From JAVBKX01 sp031553835 (GTDB taxonomy: Bacteria > Bacteroidota > Bacteroidia > Bacteroidales > Azobacteroidaceae), in the NCBI GenBank assembly GCA_031553835.1, contig JAVBKX010000002.1:1-49651 (forward strand): a stretch of DNA of 49,651 nt, read 5' to 3'. The first letter of the stretch is position 1. Every line of letters starts with the position of its first letter. Below are positions 33,340 through 42,394 of this stretch, one piece after another. A program made the position numbers and the translations under genes. Below the pieces are notes generated by a model. That model was given only the letters and a program-made list of their open reading frames with translations, did no database searches and was not told where the DNA came from.

Positions 33340-34113
33340 ATGATTGAAATAAAAAATCTCATTAAATCGTTTGAAGGCAGGCAGGTATTGAAAGATATTT
33401 CCTCCACTTTCGAAGCCGGAAAAACCAACCTGATTATCGGCCGAAGCGGATCGGGAAAAACGGTATTGATGAAGAACCTGATTGGACTGATGCAGCCCGA
33501 TTCCGGAGAAATTCTTTACAATGAGAGGGATATCATAAAAATGTCGAAGCGGGAATTGAAAAACCTTCGACAGGAAATGGGCATGTTGTTTCAGGGATCG
33601 GCACTCTTTGATTCGATGACTGTATTGGAAAATGTAATGTTTCCCCTGACTATGTTTTCCAACGATTCTTATAAAAAAAGGGAAAAACGGGCTATGTTCT
33701 GTTTGGAACGGGTAGATTTGAAAGACGCCGGACATCTGTATCCGGCAGAAATCAGCGGGGGAATGATGAAACGGGCGGCAATTGCCCGGGCGATTGCACT
33801 GAACCCGAAGTATTTGTTTTGTGATGAGCCGAATTCGGGACTGGACCCGAAAACTTCTTTGTTGATCGACGACCTGATATTCAGTATCACAAAAGATTAT
33901 CAAATGACCACCGTAATCAATACTCACGATATGAATTCGGTGATGAATATTGGTGAAAAAATCGTTTTCATCAGTAATGGACAAAAGGCTTGGGAAGGAT
34001 CGAAAGATGAAATCATGAATTCTACCAATACCGACCTCAATGACTTTGTTTTTGCTTCCGATTTATTTAAAAAAGTAAAAGAAGTGGAAAACTCAATGAA
34101 TCAGGAAGGGTGA
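33340..34113 (+). CDS. mlaF: MlaF-like ABC ATP-binding protein
   Basis: From ATG 33340 the product has 257 residues; a TTG at 33334 overlapping the mlaE stop is an alternative. Walker A is GRSGSGKT, the signature is ISGGMMKRAAIARA, Walker B is FCDEPNSGLDP, and the switch is NTHDMNSV. The GMMKRA and PNSGLDP forms are typical of the MlaF subgroup. It pairs with the permease two bases upstream. A heptamer-repeat spacer follows before hflX. Confidence 0.9.
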   Translation: MIEIKNLIKSFEGRQVLKDISSTFEAGKTNLIIGRSGSGKTVLMKNLIGLMQPDSGEILYNERDIIKMSKRELKNLRQEMGMLFQGSALFDSMTVLENVMFPLTMFSNDSYKKREKRAMFCLERVDLKDAGHLYPAEISGGMMKRAAIARAIALNPKYLFCDEPNSGLDPKTSLLIDDLIFSITKDYQMTTVINTHDMNSVMNIGEKIVFISNGQKAWEGSKDEIMNSTNTDLNDFVFASDLFKKVKEVENSMNQEG

Positions 34114-34132
34114 GAAAAGTAAGAATGAAAAA

Positions 34133-34155
34133 TTAAGAATTGAAGAATTGAAAGA
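34133..34155. repeat. Degenerate heptamer array overlapping the hflX start codon
   Basis: TTAAGAA (34133-34139) and TTGAAGA (34140-34146), followed by ATTGAAAG, are head-to-tail relatives of the TTGAGAA units at other junctions. The TTG at 34148-34150 inside this array is the likely hflX initiation codon. Confidence 0.5.
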
Positions 34156-35380
34156 GTTTATTATATCAGAGATACAGAGTGAACGGGCTGTTTTGGCAGG
34201 TCTCATCACTCCACAACAAAATGAGCAGAAAGTCAAGGAATATTTGGATGAATTGGCTTTTCTGGCGGATACTGCCGGCATTTGTCCGGTAAAATATTTT
34301 ACTCAACGGTTAGAAATGGCTCATCCGGTAACCTTTGTCGGTTCGGGAAAATTACAGGAAATTAAAGAATTTGTTGAAAATGAAGACAACGAAATCGGAT
34401 TGGTAATTTTTGACGACGAGTTATCCCCAAAACAACTGCGTACGTTAGAGGCTTCGCTGAAGGTACGAATCATGGATCGCACAAGCCTGATTTTGGATAT
34501 TTTTGCAGGTCGCGCTCAAACAGCTCATGCAAAAACCCAAGTCGAATTGGCTCAATATAATTATATGTTGCCTCGTTTGAAACGACTGTGGACTCACCTC
34601 GAGCGACAAAGCGGCGGCGGTAGCTCGGGATTCAGGATGCGCGGCCCGGGAGAAACCCAGTTGGAAACCGACCGGCGGATTATCCTGGAAAAAATTTCAA
34701 AATTAAAAGCCGATTTAAAAGAAATCGATAAACAAAAAGCCAATCAACGTCGCAACCGGGGAAAAATGGTGCGGGTAGCGTTGGTCGGATATACGAATGT
34801 GGGAAAATCAACCTTGATGAACCTGTTGAGCAAATCCGATGTTTTTGCTGAAAACAAATTGTTTGCCACACTCGATACAACTGTCCGGAAAATTACGGTC
34901 GATAACCTGGCATTTCTGTTGTCTGATACTGTCGGATTTATCCGTAAACTTCCAACCGAATTGATTGAATCGTTCAAATCGACCCTGGACGAAGTGCGTG
35001 AAGCCGATTTGTTGGTGCATGTCGTGGATATATCCCATCCTGCTTTTGAAGAACAATTACAGGTGGTGACCGATACATTAAACGATATTACGAAAGAAGA
35101 AAAACCTACAATTGTAGTTTTTAACAAAATCGATGCTTTCTCTCATCTTGAAAAAGATCCGGATGATTTAACTCCTGTGGCTAAAGAAAATTTAAGTCTG
35201 GAGGAATTAAAACAAACCTGGATGGGCAAACTGCACGAAAACTGTGTATTTGTCTCTGCTAAAAGCAAAACGAATATCGAAGAACTGAAACAACTATTGT
35301 ATCAAAAAGTCAAGGAAATTCATGTGCAACGATTTCCTTATAATGATTTTTTGTTTCAGCATTACGAAGAGGAGGAATGA
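34148..35380 (+). CDS. hflX: Ribosome-associated GTPase HflX
   Basis: HflX splits stalled or heat-damaged 70S ribosomes. The 410-residue protein has the N-terminal HflX domain, the connecting motif SSGFRMRGPGETQLETDRR, then a GTPase domain with G1 GYTNVGKSTL (214-223), G3 DTVGFI and G4 NKID. The start is unusual: MKEFIISEIQSERAVLAGLI aligns with the usual HflX beginning, but its first codon is TTG. No in-frame ATG exists upstream, and the next Met is at about residue 59, within the domain. The TTG lies inside a heptamer repeat. Confidence 0.92.
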   Translation: MKEFIISEIQSERAVLAGLITPQQNEQKVKEYLDELAFLADTAGICPVKYFTQRLEMAHPVTFVGSGKLQEIKEFVENEDNEIGLVIFDDELSPKQLRTLEASLKVRIMDRTSLILDIFAGRAQTAHAKTQVELAQYNYMLPRLKRLWTHLERQSGGGSSGFRMRGPGETQLETDRRIILEKISKLKADLKEIDKQKANQRRNRGKMVRVALVGYTNVGKSTLMNLLSKSDVFAENKLFATLDTTVRKITVDNLAFLLSDTVGFIRKLPTELIESFKSTLDEVREADLLVHVVDISHPAFEEQLQVVTDTLNDITKEEKPTIVVFNKIDAFSHLEKDPDDLTPVAKENLSLEELKQTWMGKLHENCVFVSAKSKTNIEELKQLLYQKVKEIHVQRFPYNDFLFQHYEEEE

Positions 35381-35551
35381 TTTAACCGGTTTGACAGAGA
35401 CGAATGCTTTCCAAAAATTTTGAGTTTCATCCCGACATAAGTCAGGTAATGATACAGTTGGCAATGATAAAACTGATGCTTACTGAATCAAACAACCACA
35501 TTGCAACCTTTTCCTTTTGCCAATTGAAATTTTATCATTAGTTTTGGCCCA

Positions 35552-35559
35552 TATTTTTG
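35552..35559 (+). promoter_or_regulatory. -7 promoter element of the SusD-like gene
   Basis: TATTTTTG matches TAnnTTTG about 38 bases before the ATG, in a 216-base spacer after hflX. No strong -33 TTTG was found at the expected distance. Confidence 0.45.
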
Positions 35560-35596
35560 CAATAGGTAGAAAATCAGATTTTTAATCCTAATTAAT

Positions 35597-37003
35597 ATGA
35601 AATCACCAATTTTATTCTTTTTATGCAGTGTTTTATGCTTTTCCTTAATGACTGCCTGTGAAGATGACGATGCAAAGGAAAATAACGGTGCAGACATTGT
35701 TACTTTCAGGGTTTATACTTGTAATCTTAATTGGTCTGCAGAAAATCCGGAACAAGGTACTCCTCAACCAAAGGCTACAATTAAAATTTATGATGAAAAT
35801 GAAGTATTGCATAAAACATTAACTACCGATTCGAAAGGAGAAACACAATTTTCTCTAACACCAGGAAAAATATTTTATTATACAGCTGAATACCAAGATT
35901 CTCATAACCTATTCGAAGGGATGCAAGTGCTTGGTGTGTTTACATCGCAGGATGAAATCGATAATTATCCTTCATATACGGATCGTTTTATCGGTTGTCA
36001 GTATGTAGGAAGCCTGAAATTCACTGATATAAACGGAGATGGCATTATCAATGCATTAGATTCTGTACAATATGCACTCTTAAATGAGGGCACAACAATT
36101 GAAATTGTTCATTTGGTTCCAAAATCCCATCTGCTAACAGGGTATTTAGAGTTGACTGACGAATCTATGGAATTGTTTCATCAAGACTACTATACAAAAG
36201 TACAACAAATCTATGCCGATGTGGACTACATGTTGTCCGAACTGGAGCAAAGAACACAGCTTTATCCGGGGAATGGTCATTTGTGGGTGCTTTGGAGCAG
36301 ATCCTATTTAGCTATACAAAACATTAACAGCCTGCTTGCTTTGCCAAATATGCAATCTCCCAAAGAAAAAATCCAAGAATACAAAGCCAGTTTGGAGATG
36401 TATCGGGCATGTGCGTATTTCTATTTATTGACAGCCTTTGGTAATATTCCGCTACAACCGGGCTATGGAGAACAAAAATCTCAAGCCCAACCGGATGAAG
36501 TCAGGGATTTTATCTCTAATGGGTTTGATGCAGCCAGCGCTTTAATGCCTATAACTTCTTCTGAGATAGCAGAATTGTACTACATAAAAGCATTATATTT
36601 AGTGCAATCGGGTAATATAGAAGGTGCTTCCTGTCAACTGGATGCAAGTATGAACTCTGGCCAACTGAAATGGATAGATAGCGGAGACAATACCCTGTTT
36701 GTCCGTACCAATCTCTTGTATGCAGAACTAATGAATGAAACGGGACATCAGGCAGAAGCAATCAACGCTATGAATCGTGTATTTACCGGACTGGGACAAG
36801 GACTAATTACAATGACAACCACAGCCGAACTTCGCGAACAAATAAGAAGCGCCTATACAAATTACGATTCCGGCTTGAGATTTATCAACAAGGCTCGCTG
36901 GGGAGAACTTCAAGACTGGCCAGAAATATACAGGTTATTACCTATCCCGTTTGATGCACTCATTTACAATCCCAATTTAAAGCAAAATCCGGGTTGGAAT
37001 TAA
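35597..37003 (+). CDS. SusD/RagB-like surface lipoprotein with N-terminal beta-domain and EF-hand loop
   Basis: The 468-residue protein is a lipoprotein with Cys21 followed by EDDD, an acidic surface-export signal. Residues about 30-130 look like a carboxypeptidase-regulatory/Ig-like beta-sandwich (VTFRVYTCNL, then TIKIYDENEVLHKTL and GETQFSL). DINGDGIINALD (about 144-155) is a canonical EF-hand or dockerin calcium loop. From about 190 the helices match SusD: YTKVQQIYADVDYMLSELEQ, MYRACAYFYLLTAFGNIPL and the terminal LLPIPFDALIYNPNLKQNPGW. SusD proteins bind glycans on the lid of a SusC transporter, but no susC gene is adjacent. The N-terminal fusion is unusual; function on a glycan is inferred. 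Confidence 0.75.
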   Translation: MKSPILFFLCSVLCFSLMTACEDDDAKENNGADIVTFRVYTCNLNWSAENPEQGTPQPKATIKIYDENEVLHKTLTTDSKGETQFSLTPGKIFYYTAEYQDSHNLFEGMQVLGVFTSQDEIDNYPSYTDRFIGCQYVGSLKFTDINGDGIINALDSVQYALLNEGTTIEIVHLVPKSHLLTGYLELTDESMELFHQDYYTKVQQIYADVDYMLSELEQRTQLYPGNGHLWVLWSRSYLAIQNINSLLALPNMQSPKEKIQEYKASLEMYRACAYFYLLTAFGNIPLQPGYGEQKSQAQPDEVRDFISNGFDAASALMPITSSEIAELYYIKALYLVQSGNIEGASCQLDASMNSGQLKWIDSGDNTLFVRTNLLYAELMNETGHQAEAINAMNRVFTGLGQGLITMTTTAELREQIRSAYTNYDSGLRFINKARWGELQDWPEIYRLLPIPFDALIYNPNLKQNPGWN

Positions 37004-37026
37004 ATGTAAACATTGAGATTACCAAA

Positions 37027-38253
37027 TTACCAACCTCCTCTGGCTCCGCCTCCACCGGTGCGTCCGCCACCCCAGGAACCGCCGCCGCCACCGAAACCAC
37101 CTCCTCCAAAGCCCCGACTGCCTCCTCCTCCGGAGGACAGGATAATCTTTGGAATAGTGTATCGGCTCGTATCCGTCAAATGACAATGTTGACAGGAATA
37201 AATCCGTTCACCAAGTCCGGATGCTAAAGTGGTTGCGGCAGTAATCGTATAATCATTTTTTAAATAATATGTTTTGGCCTGACAATGAGGGCAAGGCATA
37301 AAACGGGATAATTTATCGTAATGCAGGATTTCCCGGTGGTTGCAGTTGTCGCACAACCAAACATCATAATCTACCGATTTTACTAATTCTTCTGTTAGTT
37401 GCGCAGGCGTCAGATAAGGATCTTCCTCCTGTTCGCCCAACCGGTGCATCTTATGTCCGCATTCCAAACAATGAATGGGCTGACTACGCATCCGGCTTTT
37501 TATAATGAAATAAAAAATGCAAAACAGAATTAACAGAGGAAAGAAGATCGTCAATACAATGACCAATACTTTTCCTTTATTCAAAGCCAGATATTTGGTA
37601 TAATTTGTTTTTTTATTTCGTAAAAAAACAAACATTAATATCACGGCTACAACAAATGCAATTAACGATACAGTCAAATAACCAAGCAGCTCCTGCTTAA
37701 ATTCACGCGCATAATTGCGATTATCCTGTTGCTGTACTTCTGCTGCGGCTTCGGGATTCAACAAATAATCGCAAGCCCTGTCTATACCGGCAATCACACC
37801 TGCATCGAAATTGCCTTCTTTCAAATGCGGAGCAATATCGTTGCGGATAATACGCGACAAATAGGCATCGGGCAATACGCCTTCCAGTCCGTAACCGGTA
37901 CGAAAAACCATTTGCTTCTGATCATATACTAATAAAAACAACAAGCCATTGTCATTGGCACTTTTTCCGATTTTCCAATGCACAAACAAATCAGTTGCAA
38001 AATTATCAATATCCTGTGTTCCGATAGAATTGAGTAAAACAACGGCAATCTCGGCGCTGGTCGAATCGCGGGTGATAGCTATTTTATGATTGATTTCCGA
38101 TTCGGCCCGGGAAGAAATAATGCCATCCGGATTAGTTACAAAATCGCGGGCATCCGATAATTGATCGTTGGGAACAGTCTGAACGGTATATTCGGCGGCC
38201 CTGCCTGCGATGGCTGCAAAACACAATATTGCAATAGTTAGAAAATGTTTCAT
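37027..38253 (-). CDS. TPM-domain membrane protein with zinc ribbons and Gly-rich tail
   Basis: The 408-residue protein has a signal peptide, then a TPM domain (about 35-165, with FATDLFVHWKIGKSANDNGLLFLL and FRTGYGLEGVLPDAY). Two membrane helices near 195-250 follow. Its four CxxC knuckles (CLEC, CDNC, CPHC, CQHC) suggest two zinc ribbons. The last 35 residues are nearly all Gly with Ser, Phe, Trp and Arg. TPM proteins in bacteria (YgcG-like) are linked to envelope stress or photosystem repair in plants; the biochemical role here is unknown. Confidence 0.85.
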   Translation of the reverse strand: MKHFLTIAILCFAAIAGRAAEYTVQTVPNDQLSDARDFVTNPDGIISSRAESEINHKIAITRDSTSAEIAVVLLNSIGTQDIDNFATDLFVHWKIGKSANDNGLLFLLVYDQKQMVFRTGYGLEGVLPDAYLSRIIRNDIAPHLKEGNFDAGVIAGIDRACDYLLNPEAAAEVQQQDNRNYAREFKQELLGYLTVSLIAFVVAVILMFVFLRNKKTNYTKYLALNKGKVLVIVLTIFFPLLILFCIFYFIIKSRMRSQPIHCLECGHKMHRLGEQEEDPYLTPAQLTEELVKSVDYDVWLCDNCNHREILHYDKLSRFMPCPHCQAKTYYLKNDYTITAATTLASGLGERIYSCQHCHLTDTSRYTIPKIILSSGGGGSRGFGGGGFGGGGGSWGGGRTGGGGARGGW

Positions 38254-38296
38254 ACATTAATAATTTTATTGTCTTTTATCTTCATACTCATTGGGT

Positions 38297-39643
38297 TTAG
38301 TGTAATAATACTCCCAATTTATTCAGGAAAATAACGATAATAGCCAAGGGAACAAAATACCTTACCAGGAAAAAAAATACCTGAAAAAGGCGAACCTGTA
38401 ATTGGTTCGAATTGGACAGTTCGTCCAACACGTCCGCTTTTTTCATTTTCCATCCGACAAAAACCGAAATAAAAAAAGCGCCAACCGGCATCAGGATCGA
38501 CGATGATAATAAATCAAAGAAATCAAAAATGGTATTTCCCAAAATTTTGACATCCGACAATACGCCCAACGAAAGGGAGCACAACGTTCCGGTTACGGAC
38601 AACACAACGCCTAACAGGATCAACACTTTCTTCCTTGACATTTTCTTTTCCTCTGTCAGATAAGCGGTGATCACTTCCAACAATGAAACGGAAGAGGTAA
38701 GGGCGGCAATAATCAAAACCACAAAAAACAAGATGGCAAAAACGCTACCTAAAGGCATGCGGGCAAAAACTTCCGGTAAAATAATAAACAATAAACCGGG
38801 GCCTTCGTCGGGCTGAAAACCAAAAGCAAAAACAGCGGGCAAGATCACAAAACCGGCCAACAGGGCGAAAATCAAATCCATTATAATGGTAATACCTGCT
38901 GTACGAAAAAGGTTCTCGGATTTATTCATATAAGAACTGTATGTAATGGCCAATCCCATACCCACGCTTAAGGAAAATAATCCCTGGCCTAAAGCATCCA
39001 GAATCGCTCCGGGAGTAATGTCCTGAAAATGGGGCTTTAACAAAAAATCCACCCCTTGACGGGCATTCGGCAGCGTCAACGCATATACGGCTAAAATAAC
39101 CGTCAGAAAAAATAAGGCAGGCATCAATATCTTCGAATATTTTTCAATGCCATTTTTTACTCCCGCCCATAATACGGCAACTGTCATTCCTAAAAAAAAC
39201 AAATGCATGATAACGGGACGAACAGGAGAACCGGCAAAAGATTGGAATTGGCCGGCAACTTCTGCGGAGGAAGCGACAGAAAAACCGGTGGTAAGAGATA
39301 CCAGCAGGTATTGCACACACCATCCTCCGACTACACTATAAAACGACAAGATAATAAATGCGGTAAAAACCCCCGTTACTCCTGTCAGATACCACCTGGA
39401 ACCCGGCGCTAATTTGCGGAATGCGCCGACAGCATTGGCTCCCGAACGTCTGCCTATTATGAATTCAGACAACATAAGCGGCAGGCATAACAAGAGTAAA
39501 AAGCCAATATAGATTAAAATAAATGCAGCGCCTCCGTGCTTGCCGGCCATGTAGGGAAATTTCCATAAATTTCCTAAGCCGACAGCCGAACCTATTAAAG
39601 CCATTAAAGCGCCAAACTGCGTTCCGAATCCGTCGCGTTTCAT
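38297..39643 (-). CDS. Sodium-dependent transporter (NSS/SNF family)
   Basis: The 448-residue protein has about 11-12 membrane helices. The first includes the family motif AVGLGNLWKFPYMAGKHGG, where the unwound GNLW segment binds Na+ and substrate, and the second has LCLPLMLSEFIIGRRSG. GQGLFSLSVGMGLAITYSSY corresponds to helix 6. Bacterial members (LeuT, TnaT, MhsT) import amino acids with sodium. The substrate cannot be predicted here. No partner gene is required. Confidence 0.92.
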   Translation of the reverse strand: MKRDGFGTQFGALMALIGSAVGLGNLWKFPYMAGKHGGAAFILIYIGFLLLLCLPLMLSEFIIGRRSGANAVGAFRKLAPGSRWYLTGVTGVFTAFIILSFYSVVGGWCVQYLLVSLTTGFSVASSAEVAGQFQSFAGSPVRPVIMHLFFLGMTVAVLWAGVKNGIEKYSKILMPALFFLTVILAVYALTLPNARQGVDFLLKPHFQDITPGAILDALGQGLFSLSVGMGLAITYSSYMNKSENLFRTAGITIIMDLIFALLAGFVILPAVFAFGFQPDEGPGLLFIILPEVFARMPLGSVFAILFFVVLIIAALTSSVSLLEVITAYLTEEKKMSRKKVLILLGVVLSVTGTLCSLSLGVLSDVKILGNTIFDFFDLLSSSILMPVGAFFISVFVGWKMKKADVLDELSNSNQLQVRLFQVFFFLVRYFVPLAIIVIFLNKLGVLLH

Positions 39644-39712
39644 CTTCCGGTTGTCTTAAGAATGAGCGACGAAATTACAGAAAATCAATCAAAAAGGCAA
39701 ATGCGCTTTTGG

Positions 39713-41326
39713 CTATGGTGTCGCGGCAGCTCCGCGTGCAATCCCCAACGCCTGCGCTCCGGCATAAAGCCCTTGTATATCGAAATCATTCAATACCCCA
39801 TTTGTATTAGGAGCTAAATTCACGACCAACGTATTTTGTTGATCCACCATGTGATTGTATGCTTTTTTGATATTAGCAGCCGGCATTACGCTGGTAGCAT
39901 TTTGATTGGATGTCCAAAACCATGAATTATTAATGCAGATAGTCGCTTCAAATGGCAGGTAATATTCTTTTCCATCCTGTTTATATATCTTCGGATCGGC
40001 ATCAGCTCCTTCTCTTGTAAAATGGGGATCCGCCAACCGGAAATCAGTCGGAAAATAATACAATTCTTCTCCTCCTTGCCATTGGTTTGGCAATGATCCT
40101 CTAATCGAGACATTTACTCCAAACTGGCAGGTTGGTTGCAAGGTTTTCACTAAATTGTAAAGCCGTGGAAATTCCCAATCGTCATTTCTCTTTACCCAGG
40201 CTCCGTCGATCCAAAATTCGGAAATTTCGCCATAACGGCCATCCATTAACTCTGTAACCTGAGCCAAAGCAAAATCATTATACAATTGGTTAAGAGCTAC
40301 ACGGTCAAGTCCGGTGCTTTCAGTGGTATGATTTCTATCCCAATTCCGATCCCATGCCGAATAATACAAGCCTAATTTGATACCGTATTTTTTACAAGAT
40401 TCCGATACTTCTTTTACAATATCGCGTTTATCGCCTTCACGTCCGGTATGGTTGATATTGTAAGTTCCAACAGCGGTATTCCACAACGCAAAACCTTCAT
40501 GATGCTTGGTGACCAATACTACAAAATTCATTCCTCCTTCATAAGCCGCTTTGATCCACGATTCAGGATCCAATGTTTCAAGATTCGGATTGTAAGCAGA
40601 AGCAGGATAACTGCCATCCGTCCATTCTTGTCCCACAAATGTATTGAGTCCATAGTGGATAAACATTCCATATTTCAGATTGGCTTTCCTGATCTGATCA
40701 ACATTCGGACGGGTTGCCGGCTCCGGTTTAATCCAGGAAGGATCTTCCGGACGGGCAGGCGTAGGATCCACGCTCTCAATAGCCGACGGATCATTACGAA
40801 CGATGATGTCATCTATGTTAATTCCTTCGGGATTACAATCGGGTAAAATCAACTTGATATAACGGGCTGTAACTTCTTTTCCTACTATGCTAACATGATA
40901 ACCGGAAACTCCTTTGTCGCACCATGACGTCCAATGTTGAGCATCGTCTGAAGTCGAAACTAAAATGTTGTATATCCGTCCGCCAAACTGTTGATTTTCG
41001 AACAACACAATCTGATTGAACGTTTTAGCCGATCCCAAATCAATCTGATACCAAAAATCAGTGCCCGGTTTAGAAGCCCAACGAGTGTCCAACCGGCCAT
41101 CCAATGCATGGCGGGGTTCATAGCCGTCACCGTAAAAAACATTAGCTGTAGCTGTGGCATTCAGCGCCAGGTTGTTGCCTGACACTAAGTTGCAAGCCAA
41201 ACTATCCCCGGGGCTGACCGCCTTGATTTCACTCACATTATCTTTCGCTACTCCATTCCATGAAGAAAGGAAAAACAAGGCACAGAAGATCCCTTTTACC
41301 AACATGAAGTACATTGTATTTTTCAT
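39713..41326 (-). CDS. Alpha-L-fucosidase (GH29) with N-terminal F5/8-type (discoidin) domain
   Basis: From ATG 41326 the product has 537 residues; a GTG two codons earlier is an alternative. A signal peptide (about 1-27) precedes an F5/8 type C carbohydrate-binding domain (about 48-180) with LDGRLDTRWASKPGTDFWYQIDLG. The catalytic domain starts near 205 with LKYGMFIHYGLNTF, followed by TKHHEGFALW and the nucleophile region EFWIDGAW (Asp about 372). Such enzymes release fucose from host or dietary glycans. It is single, with no SusC/D pair beside it, though an orphan SusD-like gene lies upstream. The C-terminus ends soon after the catalytic domain. Confidence 0.85.
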   Translation of the reverse strand: MKNTMYFMLVKGIFCALFFLSSWNGVAKDNVSEIKAVSPGDSLACNLVSGNNLALNATATANVFYGDGYEPRHALDGRLDTRWASKPGTDFWYQIDLGSAKTFNQIVLFENQQFGGRIYNILVSTSDDAQHWTSWCDKGVSGYHVSIVGKEVTARYIKLILPDCNPEGINIDDIIVRNDPSAIESVDPTPARPEDPSWIKPEPATRPNVDQIRKANLKYGMFIHYGLNTFVGQEWTDGSYPASAYNPNLETLDPESWIKAAYEGGMNFVVLVTKHHEGFALWNTAVGTYNINHTGREGDKRDIVKEVSESCKKYGIKLGLYYSAWDRNWDRNHTTESTGLDRVALNQLYNDFALAQVTELMDGRYGEISEFWIDGAWVKRNDDWEFPRLYNLVKTLQPTCQFGVNVSIRGSLPNQWQGGEELYYFPTDFRLADPHFTREGADADPKIYKQDGKEYYLPFEATICINNSWFWTSNQNATSVMPAANIKKAYNHMVDQQNTLVVNLAPNTNGVLNDFDIQGLYAGAQALGIARGAAATP

Positions 41327-41390
41327 GGTCACTTTATTTTAAAAAATTTAAGAATGCTGCGACTTTTTCAGTTTTATTAATATTCAAGTG

Positions 41391-41398
41391 CAAATGTA
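41391..41398 (-). promoter_or_regulatory. -7 promoter element of the fucosidase gene
   Basis: TACATTTG on the minus strand matches TAnnTTTG, about 65 bases before the ATG at 41326. The -33 match is weak. Confidence 0.45.
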
Positions 41399-41486
41399 CT
41401 TGATTCATTGCAATAAACAGCCTCTTTATTCCATCGGTTACTATCGGTTTTACATTTTTTCAATTTTTTGAATCTGTACAAATGAT

Positions 41487-41494
41487 TACTTTTG
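41487..41494 (+). promoter_or_regulatory. -7 promoter element of the MoxR-VWA pair
   Basis: TACTTTTG matches TAnnTTTG about 35 bases before ATG 41529. A TTTG lies 16-17 bases upstream, slightly too near, and a weaker ATTT lies at 20. Confidence 0.45.
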
Positions 41495-41528
41495 TCAAAA
41501 ATTTATTCAATATCAATCCTGTCTATTC

Positions 41529-42392
41529 ATGATGACTTCTCCTATAGAATTTATTAAAAACAGTGCGGCAGAAAAGCCGGCCAGATTGTTTATTTCCGAT
41601 GTCAAATGGAAATTTTTGAACTATTGTGTATTGTATGGAAAAAATGTGATGATCACCGGTCCAGCCGGAAGCGGAAAAACCGTCACCATAAAATATTTGG
41701 CCGAAAAATTCAAAGACACACATCCTTTCTTTTACATTAATTGCGGAAGCACTCAGGATCCTCGTTCCACTTTTATCGGGAATACGCATTACGACCAGGC
41801 AACGGGAACTTTCTTTTCCCAATCGTATTTTGTAAAAGCGATACAAATACCCTATGCGATTATTTTGTTGGATGAAATTTCCCGCGCCCATCCCGAAGCC
41901 TGGAATATTTTGATGTCGGTATTGGATGTAAACCAACGATATTTGCGATTGGATGAAGAGGTGGATAGTCCGACGATACAAGTCGCCGAAGGAGTTACTT
42001 TTATGGCGACTGCGAATATCGGAAACGAATATACATCGTCCCGCACGATGGACCGGGGGCTTTTAGACCGTTTTTCCCAAATTGAAATGGAAATGCTCGA
42101 CTTTACCGAAGAATATAAATTGCTGGTATCTTATTTTCCGGAAATGAATGCCGATTCGCTGCGAATGATCGCACAAATCGCCGAAAAAACCCGCAAAGAA
42201 TTAGTAGCGAGTAATCCCAAACTCAGCTTTTCAATCTCTACCCGCACTACCATCGAAATGGCGCGTATGATGCAGAATGGTTTTGCATTGGGCGAAGCAG
42301 CCGAAATATTGCTGTATCCTGCTTATGATGCATTGGGAGGAAACGACAGCGAACGTACTTTCGTGAAACAATTGGTACAACGTTATCTCTAA
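41529..42392 (+). CDS. MoxR/CobS-like AAA+ ATPase
   Basis: The 287-residue protein has Walker A GPAGSGKT (44-51), then YINCGSTQDPRSTFIGN, Walker B ILLDEISRAHPEAWN (about 112-126), sensor 1 ATANIG and the arginine-finger region MDRGLLDRFSQIEM. The overall pattern, including the DP/RS insert, is MoxR/CobS-like. Such ATPases remodel or load metal into partner complexes with VWA proteins. It is followed after two bases by a VWA gene, so the two surely function together. No cobalt or magnesium chelatase subunit is nearby, so a chelatase role is not supported. Confidence 0.88.
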   Translation: MMTSPIEFIKNSAAEKPARLFISDVKWKFLNYCVLYGKNVMITGPAGSGKTVTIKYLAEKFKDTHPFFYINCGSTQDPRSTFIGNTHYDQATGTFFSQSYFVKAIQIPYAIILLDEISRAHPEAWNILMSVLDVNQRYLRLDEEVDSPTIQVAEGVTFMATANIGNEYTSSRTMDRGLLDRFSQIEMEMLDFTEEYKLLVSYFPEMNADSLRMIAQIAEKTRKELVASNPKLSFSISTRTTIEMARMMQNGFALGEAAEILLYPAYDALGGNDSERTFVKQLVQRYL

Positions 42393-42394
42393 TA

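Noticed and set aside
36994..37227. Ser/Thr/Ala-rich short frame after the SusD-like gene
   Set aside because: It is the opposite strand of the Gly-rich tail of the TPM protein; the composition follows from reverse-complementing Gly codons.
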